DNA of 64,000 nucleotides from the NCBI RefSeq assembly GCF_000218685.1, contig NW_006763290.1:3312908-3376907 (forward strand), given 5' to 3'. A program made the position numbers and the translations under genes. How positions within the stretch are numbered: the first letter of the stretch is position 1; each line of letters starts with the position of its first letter. This document shows positions 11,208 through 21,932 of this stretch, in pieces. Below the pieces are notes generated by a model, which saw only the letters and a list, made by a program, of their open reading frames with translations, searched no databases and was not told the origin of the DNA. The stretch is from Serpula lacrymans var. lacrymans S7.9. Taxonomy: Eukaryota; Basidiomycota; Agaricomycetes; Boletales; Serpulaceae.

Positions 11208-13780
11208 ATAGCTGTGTTACGTCCCTCGTGCAAATTCCTATAATATCCAGGTGGCTTTGTGGCTGTTTCCCGCCGCGGGTGTGTAGATGCTGTCTCAACC
11301 GTGTTGACAGCTTTTGGTATGGAGGGATGAGAAGGAAGTTCTGATTCCTGGTTATTTGTCTTCTCTGATGCTTCCTTTTCAGGTTTGGCATCGTTCTTGA
11401 CAATGTGGGACGAGTTTTTCAGGTTGTGTGTTAAAACCTGGTACAACTCCCCCTCGTTTCCAGCATTGTCTGGTAGGGGTTTACTTATAAAAATGATGTT
11501 TTGTTCTACACTGACCTTACGCTTTTCAGGCCAGTATATACGGTACCCTTTGCTTTCAAGGCCGTAGTCAAGAAATCCGGTGACTACGGCTTTGGGGCCC
11601 AACTTGTCTGGTTCTTCTAACTGTACATAGACGATGGCTCCGAATTCATGAAGATTCAATAAGTCAGGTTTGTTGCCGTGAGCAACTTCGTGCGGAGTTT
11701 TGTCTTTCAGGGCACGAGTAGGTGATCAATTTTGTATCCAATTAGCGTGTCTGACGGCTTTGCCCCATAGATACTTTGGGAGTTTTGCTTGGATTAGCAT
11801 TGCTCTGGCATGTTCAACAATTGTTCTGTTGAGGCATTCAGCAACTCCGTTCTGTTGTGGGGAGTCATGAACTGTGAGTTCTCTCTCAGTTCCCTGCTTC
11901 TTCAGGTGAGTGTTGAATTTGTTACTGAGGTATTCCCCTCCTCAATCTGATCTCAATTTCTTTATTTTAGTGCCATCTTTTTGTGTCGCTAGCCAGGCCT
12001 CAAAATGCATGTAGTATTTTAGGGCTTCATCTTTGGTTGCCAGTAGGCAAATGTGGCTTTCCCTGGAGAAGTCATCAGTAAGTGTGAGCATATATTTCTT
12101 CCCACTTATATCTTGTACTGATGCTGGGCCCCACAGGTCCGTATGGATTTTTTCGCCGTATTTGGTCAAACAATTATGTGATTCGCTAGGGAAAGGTTTT
12201 TGGTCTGCTTTGGCTCTTGCACATGCGTCACAGAAGTGTTCTTCTGATGTTTCGTTGATTTCTATGCCCTTGACCATGTTTGACGTTATTAAGTCTCTGG
12301 CTGATTTAGTCGCTATATGACCTAAGCAGTGGTGGAGTTGGTCTATAGTCATCTTTGTCGCTGTATTGGCATGGTGGTCTTTCGACGGGGGGTCTTCTAT
12401 GATTTGGTATAATCCTGCTTTCACAGGTATCTTCGCTATAGGACAACAGTTTGGCTCTGGGGATAGGATTCAACAGAAACAGTTTTCTACATGTATCACA
12501 TATCCCGCCTTATCCATTCAGCTGGCCGATATTAGGATCTTTGACATTTGGGTGACATATAGCGCGTCTTTCAGCGTTGTTGTTGTTTGTTTGGATCCAT
12601 TTGGGAGTCTTAGGGTTATGTTCCCTTGTCCAGTTGCATATAGCGGGGGTCCGCCTGCAGTGTGAATTGGTTTCGGACTTATATCTCTATAGTCCGTGAA
12701 TAAATCCCAATACGGACAAAAATGCCTACTAGCCCCACAGTCTACTATGGCGCTGAACGGTCTGCAAGCCCATGTCTCATCCTCATCAATTGAGGTTGGA
12801 GCTTCGTTCACGGATACAGAAAAGGCGTATATTTCGTTGTCTGACGATTCTACAGTTGCTGCTACAACAGCTGTTTCTTTCTTTTTGGTATGTTTTTCAG
12901 CCTTTTCTTTGTCTTTTTTCTGATTGCCATTTTCTATCTTTTCTTTCTTCAGTTTTCGGCAGTTCCGAGCAATATGGCCTATTTTGCCACAGTTATAGCA
13001 AGTAGGGCCCTTCTTTTTATCTTTTGTTTTGGCCGTTAATGCTGATTCTCCTTCTTGTTTCTTTGCAGCTTCAACAGTTTTTCAGTGATCCGCCTCATCT
13101 ATGAGGTGGCCAATTATGTCTTTGGGAGAGAGGGTATTCCAAGAGATTCGAGCAGCGGTTATCATGGATGTGAGGATGGGGCAGTAAGATTCTAGTAGCG
13201 ATGATAGGATCATGGCTGAGAAGTCCCAGTTGTCTACCGAAGCGCCTATGCCTGCCAGTTCGGCTCTCAATTTTATCATTTCGCCAAGATGGGTCCTGAT
13301 ATCAGTTTTGTCGGTGCATCGTAAGTCTTGGAGTTTTTGACGCATGTCCACTTGAACAATTTTGCTTTTGTGCTCATGATACCGACAGAGTTCTTCCCAC
13401 ATTCCTGCAGCAGTGTTTGCTTTCCCGCTTGCTTGTGTTCTGGCAAGCATCATGTCTGACATAGATGCAACCATTTGTTGCATCACTATGGTGTGCTTTT
13501 GGATGTGAGAATTGACTTTCATCTCGTACTCCTCAACATCGTCTTCGTCAGCCAGTGATCCGTTGGGTTTTACAGGCGCTCCATCAGTATTGAGCTTAAG
13601 TGGCCTTGGGGGTCTGGCTGTACCACTAAGGTATCTCATTAAGCCACAAGCTGCCACGCTGGCTAGCATTCTAGTCTTGTAGGCTCCCCAATTACTACTG
13701 TCGTCTTTTAGTTTTGGGACACTTGCTGTGGTGACACCTCCAGCAGCTAGTGTTATTTCCGAAAAGTTTGTAGGACTCAT
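11208..13780 (-). mobile_element. Ty1/copia gag, protease and integrase (decayed)
   Basis: Minus strand. Gag starts at ATG 13780 (MSPTNFSEITLAAGG) and is a UBN2-type capsid of about 230 codons. A CCHC knuckle CYNCGKIGHIARNC (about 12970) follows. The protease box is AIVDCGASRHFCP, where the usual DSG is DCG. Integrase has its zinc-binding HHCC (HHCLGH...CDACARAK, about 12340-12215) and core residues in HTDLWGP and QQNGVAECLN. The segment ends in the linker before RT (KPPGYYRNLHEG, about 11225), where R2 intervenes. I see about four stops (after gag near 13083, near 12518, and in the integrase core near 11940 and 11730), so it is inactive but not old. Confidence 0.9.
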
Positions 13781-13812
13781 AACCTGTAGTTTTTGTATCT
13801 GTAACAAAGTGA

Positions 13813-13926
13813 TACTAGGTAGTAGCTTTCAGTAAATACAAGAGTATATATGTATGTATAAACTTACCTCAGTCTCTTGTACGAGGACTGAGGTATCCAG
13901 AAAGCGTGAATCAACAACTTCTATAG
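13813..13926 (-). mobile_element. Copia 5' LTR end or leader with stem-loop
   Basis: On the minus strand, sequence from about GTTGATTCACGC through TACCTCAGTC...GACTGAGGTA to CTAGTATCACTTTGTTACA leads into the gag start. A closely similar stretch precedes another copia gag at 36.54-36.76 kb, so this is the 5' LTR or leader of that lineage. It interrupts the Plavaka reading frame right after the residues AAGEL. The outer boundary is uncertain by about 15 bp. Confidence 0.65.
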
Positions 13927-15387
13927 TAGTTCCCCAGCTGCTTTATTTTCAAGGTCTGTTGCTGGATGCCTGCACTTGGGACATGTTCCATACTTTGAGC
14001 AAGTCACCAGACATTGCTCAGGATAGTCGGCAACATAGCAAGCAAGAATAGGGTGAATTTTTCTCACTGCACCATCTCCACCTGTAACCTCCATTCCTTT
14101 ATGTCCAGCCTCAATAAGTGGCTCCAAAATTGTCCATACTGAGGCATGGAAAAGTCTTTGAACACGTGCTGTCTTCTCCTCCGTTGTCAAGCCTTTTTTC
14201 ACCAATTTATTGACAGACAGATATCCAATAAGTACACAAGCGTGCTGAGAGGGTTTGCGCCTAATAGGGCTGGGTATATTGCCTAGTGTAAGATACACTG
14301 GATATGCAGACTTGTCGCCTGAGAACTGAGTCAACCAAGTTTTGTCTGTCGCTATTATAACAGGAGCAACAGATTCTCCCTGAGGTAGAAGAGCCTAAAA
14401 TCAAAGAAATAAGTATGAAATTTAGAAAACAACCACTGGCGTGAATATATTAACCTGTACAGAATGCCACCATTTGCCAGTCCACATCTCATTAAATATA
14501 TGATCATCCCTGTTGCTGTTTGTGAATATTCTTGAGGGTTTATAGACTATGTCTGTTGCATGTGCTGGATTGCCCAACAAAGACACAATGGCTTGTAAGG
14601 GGTCTCTATATTGTATAAGGTGTTTTTCTTTAGAAGGCTTCTGCTATTTTGATAAGAAAGGCCCAGTCTCTGGGAAAGCTGGTGTAAAGGTTGGAGGTCA
14701 GTTAACATAAAACATGAATCAAAGTGTGGAGACGTCACTCACTTCAGGAATTGCCAGTAATCTGTCAAGAGATTTCTGGCCAACCCCCTCCTGCAATGCC
14801 AAATGTGCAAATTTACAGTCTAATTCTGTTGAAAATGGAGCCCATCTATTATCTGGAAGATCAACGTCCATTTCATCGTCATCTTGATGGAACTGGTGAA
14901 AACTCTCCCTCCATTTATTATGAGCATCCAGATCCACCCTTATAACCTTGCCAGCATTCTCATTTTGTTCCACTACTCTTTCATCATCATCATCATTGTC
15001 ATCCAGATTAAAGTGCAGGGAATGGGGGTGACGTGAACTGCTAGCCTGTATCTCTGGGTCAGGGTTCAAGTTATCCTGGGTGTTGCCTTGCATTGCAGGA
15101 TTATTCAGGAAATTGTTAAATGGTTCTTGTAAGCTGTTGAGGAATATATCTTCTGACCCATCTGAGTCATAATCTTCTTGGTCGTAAACATTTTCATCTA
15201 AGTTGACTTCATCAAATACTACTTGTTCAGGGCTTAGGTTGTCTGCCTCAAGTTCTCTTCTCTTTCATTTCCTATACAAAGCACACATTGCTGACATTGA
15301 TAGGTGAGCCATGACACCTTGTGGTGTTTTCAAAAGTTTTCCACATGCAGGACATGTGCGATCAACCATACTTGGTACGTGTGCCAT
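13926..15387 (-). pseudogene. Plavaka transposase, N-terminal half, interrupted by copia
   Basis: Minus-strand multi-exon gene. Exon 1 (15387-14743) starts MAHVPSMVDRTCPACGK, a C2HC zinc finger (CPAC...H...C), then an acidic linker and the signature WAPF...LDRLLAIPE. A clean intron (GTGAGT...ACACCAG) leads to exon 2 (14678-14455) with QYRDPLQAI and EMWTGKWWHSVQ. Exon 3 (from 14394) reads TDKTWLTQFSGDKSAYPVYL and then LEPLIEAG and GTCPKCRHP. These are hallmarks of Plavaka, a cut-and-paste DNA transposon family of Agaricomycetes. Defects are a TGA near 15282, a frameshift with a deletion inside exon 2, and truncation at about 13926 by copia. The C-terminal catalytic half is not found elsewhere in the window. 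Confidence 0.9.
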
Positions 15388-15737
15388 TTTTTCCTTGAAC
15401 CTATATTACACCATACACATCCAGTCAATTTATGAAATAATAACACCAGTTAATATGAAATTGATACCTTTGATTATCTAGGACCCATTTTTAAATATGC
15501 TGTCAAGACGTAACACCTCAATCTGCACCGGCAATATCCCAAATTGAAAATACTTAGTGGTAAAACATAGAATTTACTTGTTCTAATACAAATAGAAGTC
15601 GTACATGTCTAAGTACAATATTGTTTACACGCACAGAGTACAAGAACAAGAGAAGTAATACATATAATGTTGTCCATGTCTGTTTTTCACTTCCTCCTTG
15701 TGACATTGTTGCTGGAGCTACCTACCCCCAATTTCTG
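15388..15737. other. Spacer between Plavaka relic and the next gene
   Basis: AT-rich, with no coding signal. It would hold the Plavaka 5' flank and the 3' flank of the minus-strand gene ending at 15738. No terminal inverted repeat was recognised. Confidence 0.5.
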
Positions 15738-17362
15738 TCAAACAAGCCGACCCACTTCTTCTTCAGAGTGAAAAGGACTCTTTCTCCTAGCTGCCTTAGC
15801 ACAACTTTGGGGGGTATTATAATGATCCTGAAAATGTCTATGTGCCAGATCAGCTACAGATCCTTGAAAAGCCTGAAGAAAATCGTCAAAATCTAGCTGG
15901 ATATTGAAGACTGAGAGATCAACGGGAGATATCCCTTTAGGCAATACTTGGGGGTGCAAATGGGGAGTAGGTAGAATAGTAGTGGGCGTGCTCAAATGGG
16001 TACCAGTCTGAAGAGGACGACCAGTGCGGTTTTCTATCAAATTCTGGGTAGCAACCTCTAGCGCTGCTATCTGAGCAGCTGCACTTTCAGCTTCTAGGTT
16101 AGTGACAGTCTGGGGTGCACTCCTCATAATCTTCTCTGTCTCCATAATTGACCTGGTAATAACACAATTGAAAACTTTGTTGAATTCGTCTTTCTGGGCT
16201 TGAGTGGGATAGAGTTGGCCCACATCTATATTAGGTACCACCCTTTGTACATATATTATATGAGTCAAAGAAGGTTGTGATCAAGAGGGGACGCACCAGT
16301 ACTACGGGCGTAGGAAGATTCCGTGCATAGCCCTCCTTCCCTACAACCTTTGGGTCCTTTTCATACAGGTACATATCCACCACAAATCTACCCGCCAATG
16401 TTACGCCGTCAGCTGTCCTCAGAGGGCCATATTTGATATTGTCATCCTTTTGTAAGTTGTACCAATACTGCATGTTGATGGGTTCAGCGTACCCATATTG
16501 GGGCTTTGCGTATTTGTGGGACTCGTAGAATTTGACCACTAGAATGCCAACAAGGTGGGGGAACTCCTCCCAGTACTTTTTCACCTTCTGGGTGACATCC
16601 CCAAGCGATTGGGAGTGGGAGACCTCGACAATGAACAAGTCCTGCCACTCAGTGCTAGGGTTGAGGCTTTGGAACTTGAGGGCTAAGTCGGGTACAGTGG
16701 TGATTTGACCTTGCCAGAGGAACTTGGATGTATTAGAACTCAACTTGAACTTCCCATCTGACCGTCTGATAAGGCCTGACAGTTGCCCCTGTAAAAGTTC
16801 ACTGAGGCGCTCAATGAAAACTTCATGTACAGGAGTAGGCATGCTCAGTTGCAAGATGCCTTTCACATGGTCATACATATATCTGGAAGTAAGGACATAA
16901 GTACAGTATATTCACTCACAAAAAAGCATACCTTAGAGTGCTGTAGTCACTTTCTCTGAGCTTGTCCACAAACTCAGGGAAACTTGATGGTTCGATATAG
17001 AATTGCTAGGGGGAAAAATCAGATCAGGAATGTAGCCAGACAATGATTTCTCACCTGGACATATACGTCCTGAGAATTATACTTCAAGTGCCTAACAATT
17101 TGCTTAATGATGGGCTGGACTTGATCCTCAGATGTAGTGATTGGTGCAGTATGGGTGGACGTTGAAAGAGTGGATGTTGATAGATTACTCGGGGGAGTGG
17201 CAAAATATTGTTGTTGAGTAGCTGTGCATTGCCATCAGGTAATTTTTGAAATTAAATAACTGACTTACCCTCTGGTCCAGGAGAGGACTTTGACCGAGTA
17301 ATAGGGGGGGTATACCAGTAGGTAGCACCATTTACAGTGGAAGTGGAGGATATTGTGTACAT
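15738..17362 (-). CDS. PD-(D/E)XK nuclease-like hypothetical protein, multi-exon
   Basis: Minus-strand gene with exons 17362-17269, 17221-17055, 17005-16932 and from 16882. All introns have clean GT-AG ends (GTAAGT/CACAG, GTGAGA/CCTAG, GTATGC/TTCCAG) and join in frame. The protein has a low-complexity Ser/Thr-rich N terminus, then a globular domain with WQGQITTVPDLAL followed by FIVEVSHSQSLGDVTQKVKK. That PD...E-x-S...K layout resembles PD-(D/E)XK nuclease-like families in fungi, but the usual E-x-K is E-V-S, so activity is doubtful. Near 16270 the frame changes: either a short intron I could not place or a one-base frameshift. After it the C-terminal part runs to a stop at 15738. No early stop is visible otherwise. 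It is transcribed away from the dioxygenase relic at 17.5 kb. Family assignment is tentative. Confidence 0.6.
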
Positions 17363-17489
17363 GGGGGACAGGTGCGTTTTTGCAGACTGAGAATGGGATG
17401 TTCTGCTGAAATATGTCTCAGTACTCAGCCAACCAAGTAAGTAGTTAAAAAAAACCCATGAAACTCACTTCATATCTAAATATTTGCAC

Positions 17490-18765
17490 CAATATGTAGG
17501 TGTAAGCGGGCGGGCAAGGAAGAGAATGATTCAAAAGATGATAAGCGGAGAGCCGCCCACATCCATAGTTGGACGTGTGCAGTTGCATTGTTCCATGCAG
17601 TATGAGAAAGGGGACAACAGCTGATCTCTTTTCTCACACTGCATGGAATCAACAGGTTGCTATTGCAAAAAGCCGATAATCACTATGAGAAAAATAGTAA
17701 GTCTCTGTTCATTCCACCTCAGTATCAGCACTCACCGTATATGATTGCAATGATGAATACCCAATGAGCCATGAAAGAATGGACAGTCTGACCATAGGTG
17801 TCAACTTTTTGCTGATGATCAGCTACATCCAGCTCGTTGCCAAGTCCCAAAGGTAAGTAAAAAAATTGTTACGAATAATTATCATTTTTTTCTGATGTTT
17901 ATGTTTGTATGCTAGTCTTCGCTCTCAGCAAGGTATCTCCCTGGCAAACCTTTGAAGGGATCTCCCTCAGCCTAAGCCGTCTAAGAAACGGTTTGAGCAC
18001 ATCTCTACATCATGTAGACTCAGCTGTTGAAGGTGAAGGCTTCACATTTGAAGCTCTACATTTCTCTTGGTACAACCGCCATTGTACAAAAGTGAGCTCT
18101 TTTTTTTTTCCATTTACAAACTATGCTGAATCAATGAAGGGAAATGACGCACCCAATGATATTCCCCCTTTGATGATGAAGAGAAAGTATGCCTCGAGAA
18201 CAAATTATTTGCAGCTTATCCCCTATACGTCCAAGGAGATTCAAGACCACGCTGACATTGACCAGAGACTTAAAACAGTATTTGCTGATCTTTTTGAATG
18301 GATAAATGAAATAGTGAGTGATATTGTTTCTGATTAATTTACAGGATAATCTGCTGATACCATTGATGTAGCTTGCTACTTATCTACCTGCTGAATATTT
18401 GGTACTCAGACAACATGCTGAGTTACTCCCTGGTAACAATGCCTCTGCTGTCTGCCCATTCTTAGGTCTTGTGGTCAATATCAATGTTTCAACCAAGGCT
18501 CACAGGGATGCCAAGGACCAACTCTTTTGTCTAGTCATACCACTGGGTAAGCATGAAGGGGGAGAGCTTTGCCTTGTTGAGCCTGGCCTGGTGTTATAGA
18601 TGAGAGAGGGGGATATTGTGCTCTTTCGCTCATGTGATATAACTCATTTTAACTTGCACTTCAGAGGGCAGAGGGGCTCAATTGTCTTGCAAACTGACAA
18701 GGAGATGGATAATTGGAGGAATGGGCAAAATGGATGGGCTGGTCATTCTTCTTTACATTGATAAC
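17490..18765 (+). pseudogene. TET/JBP-like 2OG-Fe(II) dioxygenase, multi-exon pseudogene
   Basis: Plus-strand exons include about 17731-17851 (ends LVAKSQ), 17922-18091 (ends WYNRHCTK), about 18149-18312 and from 18345. They are joined by GT-AG introns such as GTAAGT...CTCAG and GTGAGC...TGAAG. The last exon has a double-stranded beta-helix oxygenase pattern: KAHRDAKDQLFCLVIPLG gives the HxD iron motif (HRD), then EGGELCLVEPG, GDIVLFRS, a distal His in ITHFN and the 2OG-binding Arg in RGQRGS. This spacing fits the TET/JBP-type family that is expanded in basidiomycetes and reported near KDZ transposons. Proteins of that family oxidise 5-methylcytosine or thymine bases. In-frame TAG codons at about 18368 and 18598 indicate a pseudogene. 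The oxygenase fold is fairly clear; assignment to TET/JBP rather than another 2OG family is tentative. Confidence 0.6.
17591..17653. repeat. Inverted repeat with about 20-bp arms
   Basis: TTCCATGCAGTATGAGAAA and its near-perfect reverse complement TTTCTCACACTGCATGGAA are separated by about 20 bp. The arms differ by a one-base offset. It falls inside the 5' part of the dioxygenase gene relic and would disrupt it. Confidence 0.75.
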
Positions 18766-18984
18766 CATGGACTTTGTACTGCATTTTGTTTTTTTGACCT
18801 TGATACTCTTAGATGTTTACCAATTGTTTGATCCAGAGTTTGTCACTAATTGTACTAGTGTATATTTGTTTGTTGTATCACTTTTGAGAAGAAAGTTGAA
18901 AGGTGTGAGGGATGAAATGTTCCACTGTTTGCTAATTCCTCATTTTTTATATTTTTACCTCTGTCTCTGTCTACTATTTTGGTG

Positions 18985-21173
18985 ATGGCTGCTAGGACAA
19001 GATCTGGACAGAACAAAACTCAGGGGAGTAAGTCCAAGAAGCCTTTAACTAAACATTCCAGGGCTCAAGGGACATCAAACTCTTCTGATGGGCTTACACA
19101 AGATGAAGAAATCTTATACAGCCAACTGATGAAGAAGTTGCAAGCATCTGGAAAGGATGCAAATGCTGACAGGCTAGCAGGTGAGTCATTTAATATGTGT
19201 TATGTATCATGTCTATTACATAGTACACTTCCCAGATATTTGTCAGAAAGCAGCTCACATGGTGGAGGCTGAGGATGATGAGGAAGAAGGAGACTAGAAT
19301 AGGCCTGACGTTGATAGTGAAGATGAACCTCTTCATAAAAGAGCCAGGAATAGCATGGAAGAGGAACTAGAAGATGAAGATGCTCTGATGCAGTGACAAA
19401 ACCGGATAAACCCGGTCTCTGCCAAAGCAGCCATTGTTCTCCATGGAGCGTAGCCACCACTCCATGGAGTCACCATTGTTCTCCTAGGAGCACAATTGTA
19501 ATCCTAGGAGTCATTATACTGTAGCGAGTAGCACCTCCGACTATAAGTAGTAGGGGGCTTAGTATAGAAATACCTCAGTCATTTCTATAGCCTCTTGGGC
19601 AGCGGCTGAGGTATGTTACATTACATTTATTAGAGATCACCTTAAACTAACATCAATTGTAGTTTCACATAGGTAAATAATATAGTCGTTTCTATAGCCT
19701 CTTGGGCAGCGGCTGAGTTTCACATAGATTTATTATGCAGACCTTTAGATGCTTGACAGGCAAGTAACTCAACCTTAGCTATAAGCTTTACTAATGCAAC
19801 ATCATCAGAAGAAAGCTCACAGCAAGTTACTCTCTGACCTTCATTGACCCAGGAGCTGGACAATCCTTGCTATGAACAAATAGTGTCATCATTGCATACT
19901 GATGTGAGTTTTACCTTTTTTTTCTAGTTCACTGATCCACATATACAGATACAGATTACTGCATCACCAGCTGAAAGTGTCCGGTTGGTTAACAATAAGC
20001 GTAAAAGGAATAGCAATAGTTCTCCTTCATTAACACCTTCCAGAGATTCCAAGGTAAGTGTGCAATATGTTTAAAGATTATAAGGCTTATATTCTACACA
20101 GGCCGTCATCACTAGCTTTAGCCCCACCAGCTCCAGGCTGGCTAAAGCAGGACATTCTCAAATGTGTGTCATTCTTTCTACTGTGAAAGGCTTCCCAGGT
20201 ACTGATGAATGAGATGAACCTGTTTAGAATGTGATCATCAAAGTTGCAAGTTGTTCTTCACTATGCAAGACTACCATAGTAGATTTGGAGAATGCAAGGA
20301 ACGAGCAGAAAAAAAGTAGACTCATTGATTATGTGAGTGAGAACAATGCTTCCAATATTACTAATATTAAAATTTTAAACAGGTGTGGACGGCTGCAGCT
20401 CAGCTTAGAGGTGAAGTCAAACAAAAGGCTAGGATACTCATTCTCTCAGAATACACCCTCAAAAACAAGCTTCCAGAGGAAGTACATACTATAATGGAGT
20501 GGTTGTTGAGTAATGGAAAAGGTGTCTTTACATTTGGTGGTTTGGATGTTTCTGTAAGTGTTCATATGTACTCTTCTTAAACATTTTATGACTATGTATT
20601 TCAGACTTAATCATATGATAAGCAAAAACCTTTTGGACATTGCATCATCAAGCTACTAGTTCAGGTTCAGTGGTTCCATAAGAAGGGGGAGGGTGTCCTC
20701 TATCCAAGTGATTTCAAAGACTCACCTTTGCCATTAATTGCCTTGGCTGTTACAGCTGTGAGTTTGTAATGTAATATACATGATTTTTCCTCACTCTATA
20801 TTTCACAGGTCGAAAACTGTCTTCATGAACTTGCAAAAGGTGTTCGCACCACCTTGAATTTTCTGAACAGGTCTACAGGCCCAGGTAAATTCAATATCAA
20901 CTCTACCTTTACTCACAAGTGTTTATCAGATATTTATATTATCTGTCCAGGTTAGAAGAGCTACAAAGGAAGGCTCCTAGGTGGTTTTTGCAGTTTTGTA
21001 AAACACTTACAACAATATTCTGTGAGTAGCCTACCAAATTATTTTAGAACAACACTCACAAGCACTACACCACACACAGCCAACAGCGTCACCCACAGTA
21101 CCCGAATGCACAAGAGGACAACTACTGGGAGGATGAGGTTGATTATGCAGTGCTTGTAGATTCAGCATCCTTA
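18985..21173 (+). pseudogene. DUF6532-like multi-exon gene, interrupted by repeat R2
   Basis: Starts ATG 18985 (MAARTRSGQNKTQG). The N-terminal part is Lys/Ser-rich, then acidic (HMVEAEDDEEEGD) and basic, suggesting a nuclear protein. R2 (19394-19734) interrupts an exon after EDEDALM. Downstream exons include about 19928-20053, 20102-20330, 20383-20552 and 20665-20758, with introns such as GTAAGT...TCTACACAG. The C-terminal domain reads KARILILSEYTLKNKLPEEV, then GHCIIKLLVQVQWFHKKGEG, IALAVTAVENCLHELAKG and TTLNFLNRS. This resembles the DUF6532 domain common in Agaricomycete multi-copy genes, whose function is unknown. It ends DYAVLVDSASL at 21173. In-frame stops near 19294, 20210, 20225 and others, plus the insertion, make it a pseudogene. 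Confidence 0.6.
19394..19734 (+). repeat. Repeat R2, copy 2, with target-site duplication
   Basis: A 341-bp copy of the repeat at 10921, from TGACAAAACCGGATAAACCC to TTTATT. Flanked by ATGCAG at 19388-19393 and 19735-19740, a 6-bp (or 5-bp TGCAG) target duplication. Contains the stem-loop TACCTCAGTC...GGCTGAGGTA (19571-19613), the duplicated segment ending TTGGGCAGCGGCTGAG, and extra CTCCTAGGAG-type palindromes absent from copy 1. The termini are not the usual TG...CA, so LTR and MITE remain alternatives. Confidence 0.8.
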
Positions 21174-21202
21174 TAATTGTTGATACATGTATGTCATTAT
21201 AT

Positions 21203-21610
21203 GGTATCAGAAATATACTATAATAGACTCTCTGCATATGATCTCTGGCTAGGATGCTATAATAATAGTAAATAAAACTGAGAGAGTATGGAAACTATAA
21301 TAATAGTGAACAAAACTGAAAGAATTTGAAAACTATGATAAGCTTGTGGAACATATATAATATGACCATTTTGAAATAACCATTGATGGTTGTTATATCT
21401 ATTATATTCTATGAGCGCAGCCATAGTAGAGATGGATTGTATATATCACTTCTGTGATACTATAGCTGGTATAGCAAACATCTCAAAATAGCCCTGCTAT
21501 ATAGAGCTATATAATAGGGACTTGTCTAGGCATACTATAGCTACTATTTTCCCTATATAGCACTATGACAGCTATGATAGCTATAAAAGGAAACTAGGTT
21601 TTTCCTGATA
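21203..21610. repeat. MITE-like AT-rich element related to the 41.3-kb inverted-repeat element
   Basis: Rich in TATAGC/GCTATA motifs and ending GGTTTTTCCTGAT at about 21609, which matches the inner end of the terminal repeat at 42057. A possible left end is ATCAGAAATA at 21206. Inside are two tandem 39-bp units (21257-21294, 21295-21333) with the shared core CTATAATAATAGT. The left boundary is approximate, and no target duplication could be fixed. Confidence 0.5.
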
Positions 21611-21932
21611 TCCATCCTACCAAGGCCGATTCCCAGACACACTACAACGGCACAATCTCTAGAGTTACTCCCATAAGCCATCACCATAAATCCTCTATTG
21701 GTGGACCCCAAACAAACACCTACTCAACAAAATTACAACTGCTCCCCTCCCACTAAATATCTGCCACGCCCCTTCTGAAGCCCTATGGCACCAACTCTTG
21801 GCCCACCGCATATACAGTACAACAATAACAATAGTAGTCTTTCACAATGATGCAAGGGTGGAGTGTGGTCTCTCACTCCAACCTAGGTCTAGATACCCTC
21901 AGTACATCAAAGTCAGCCGGAAGTCCCCTCAT

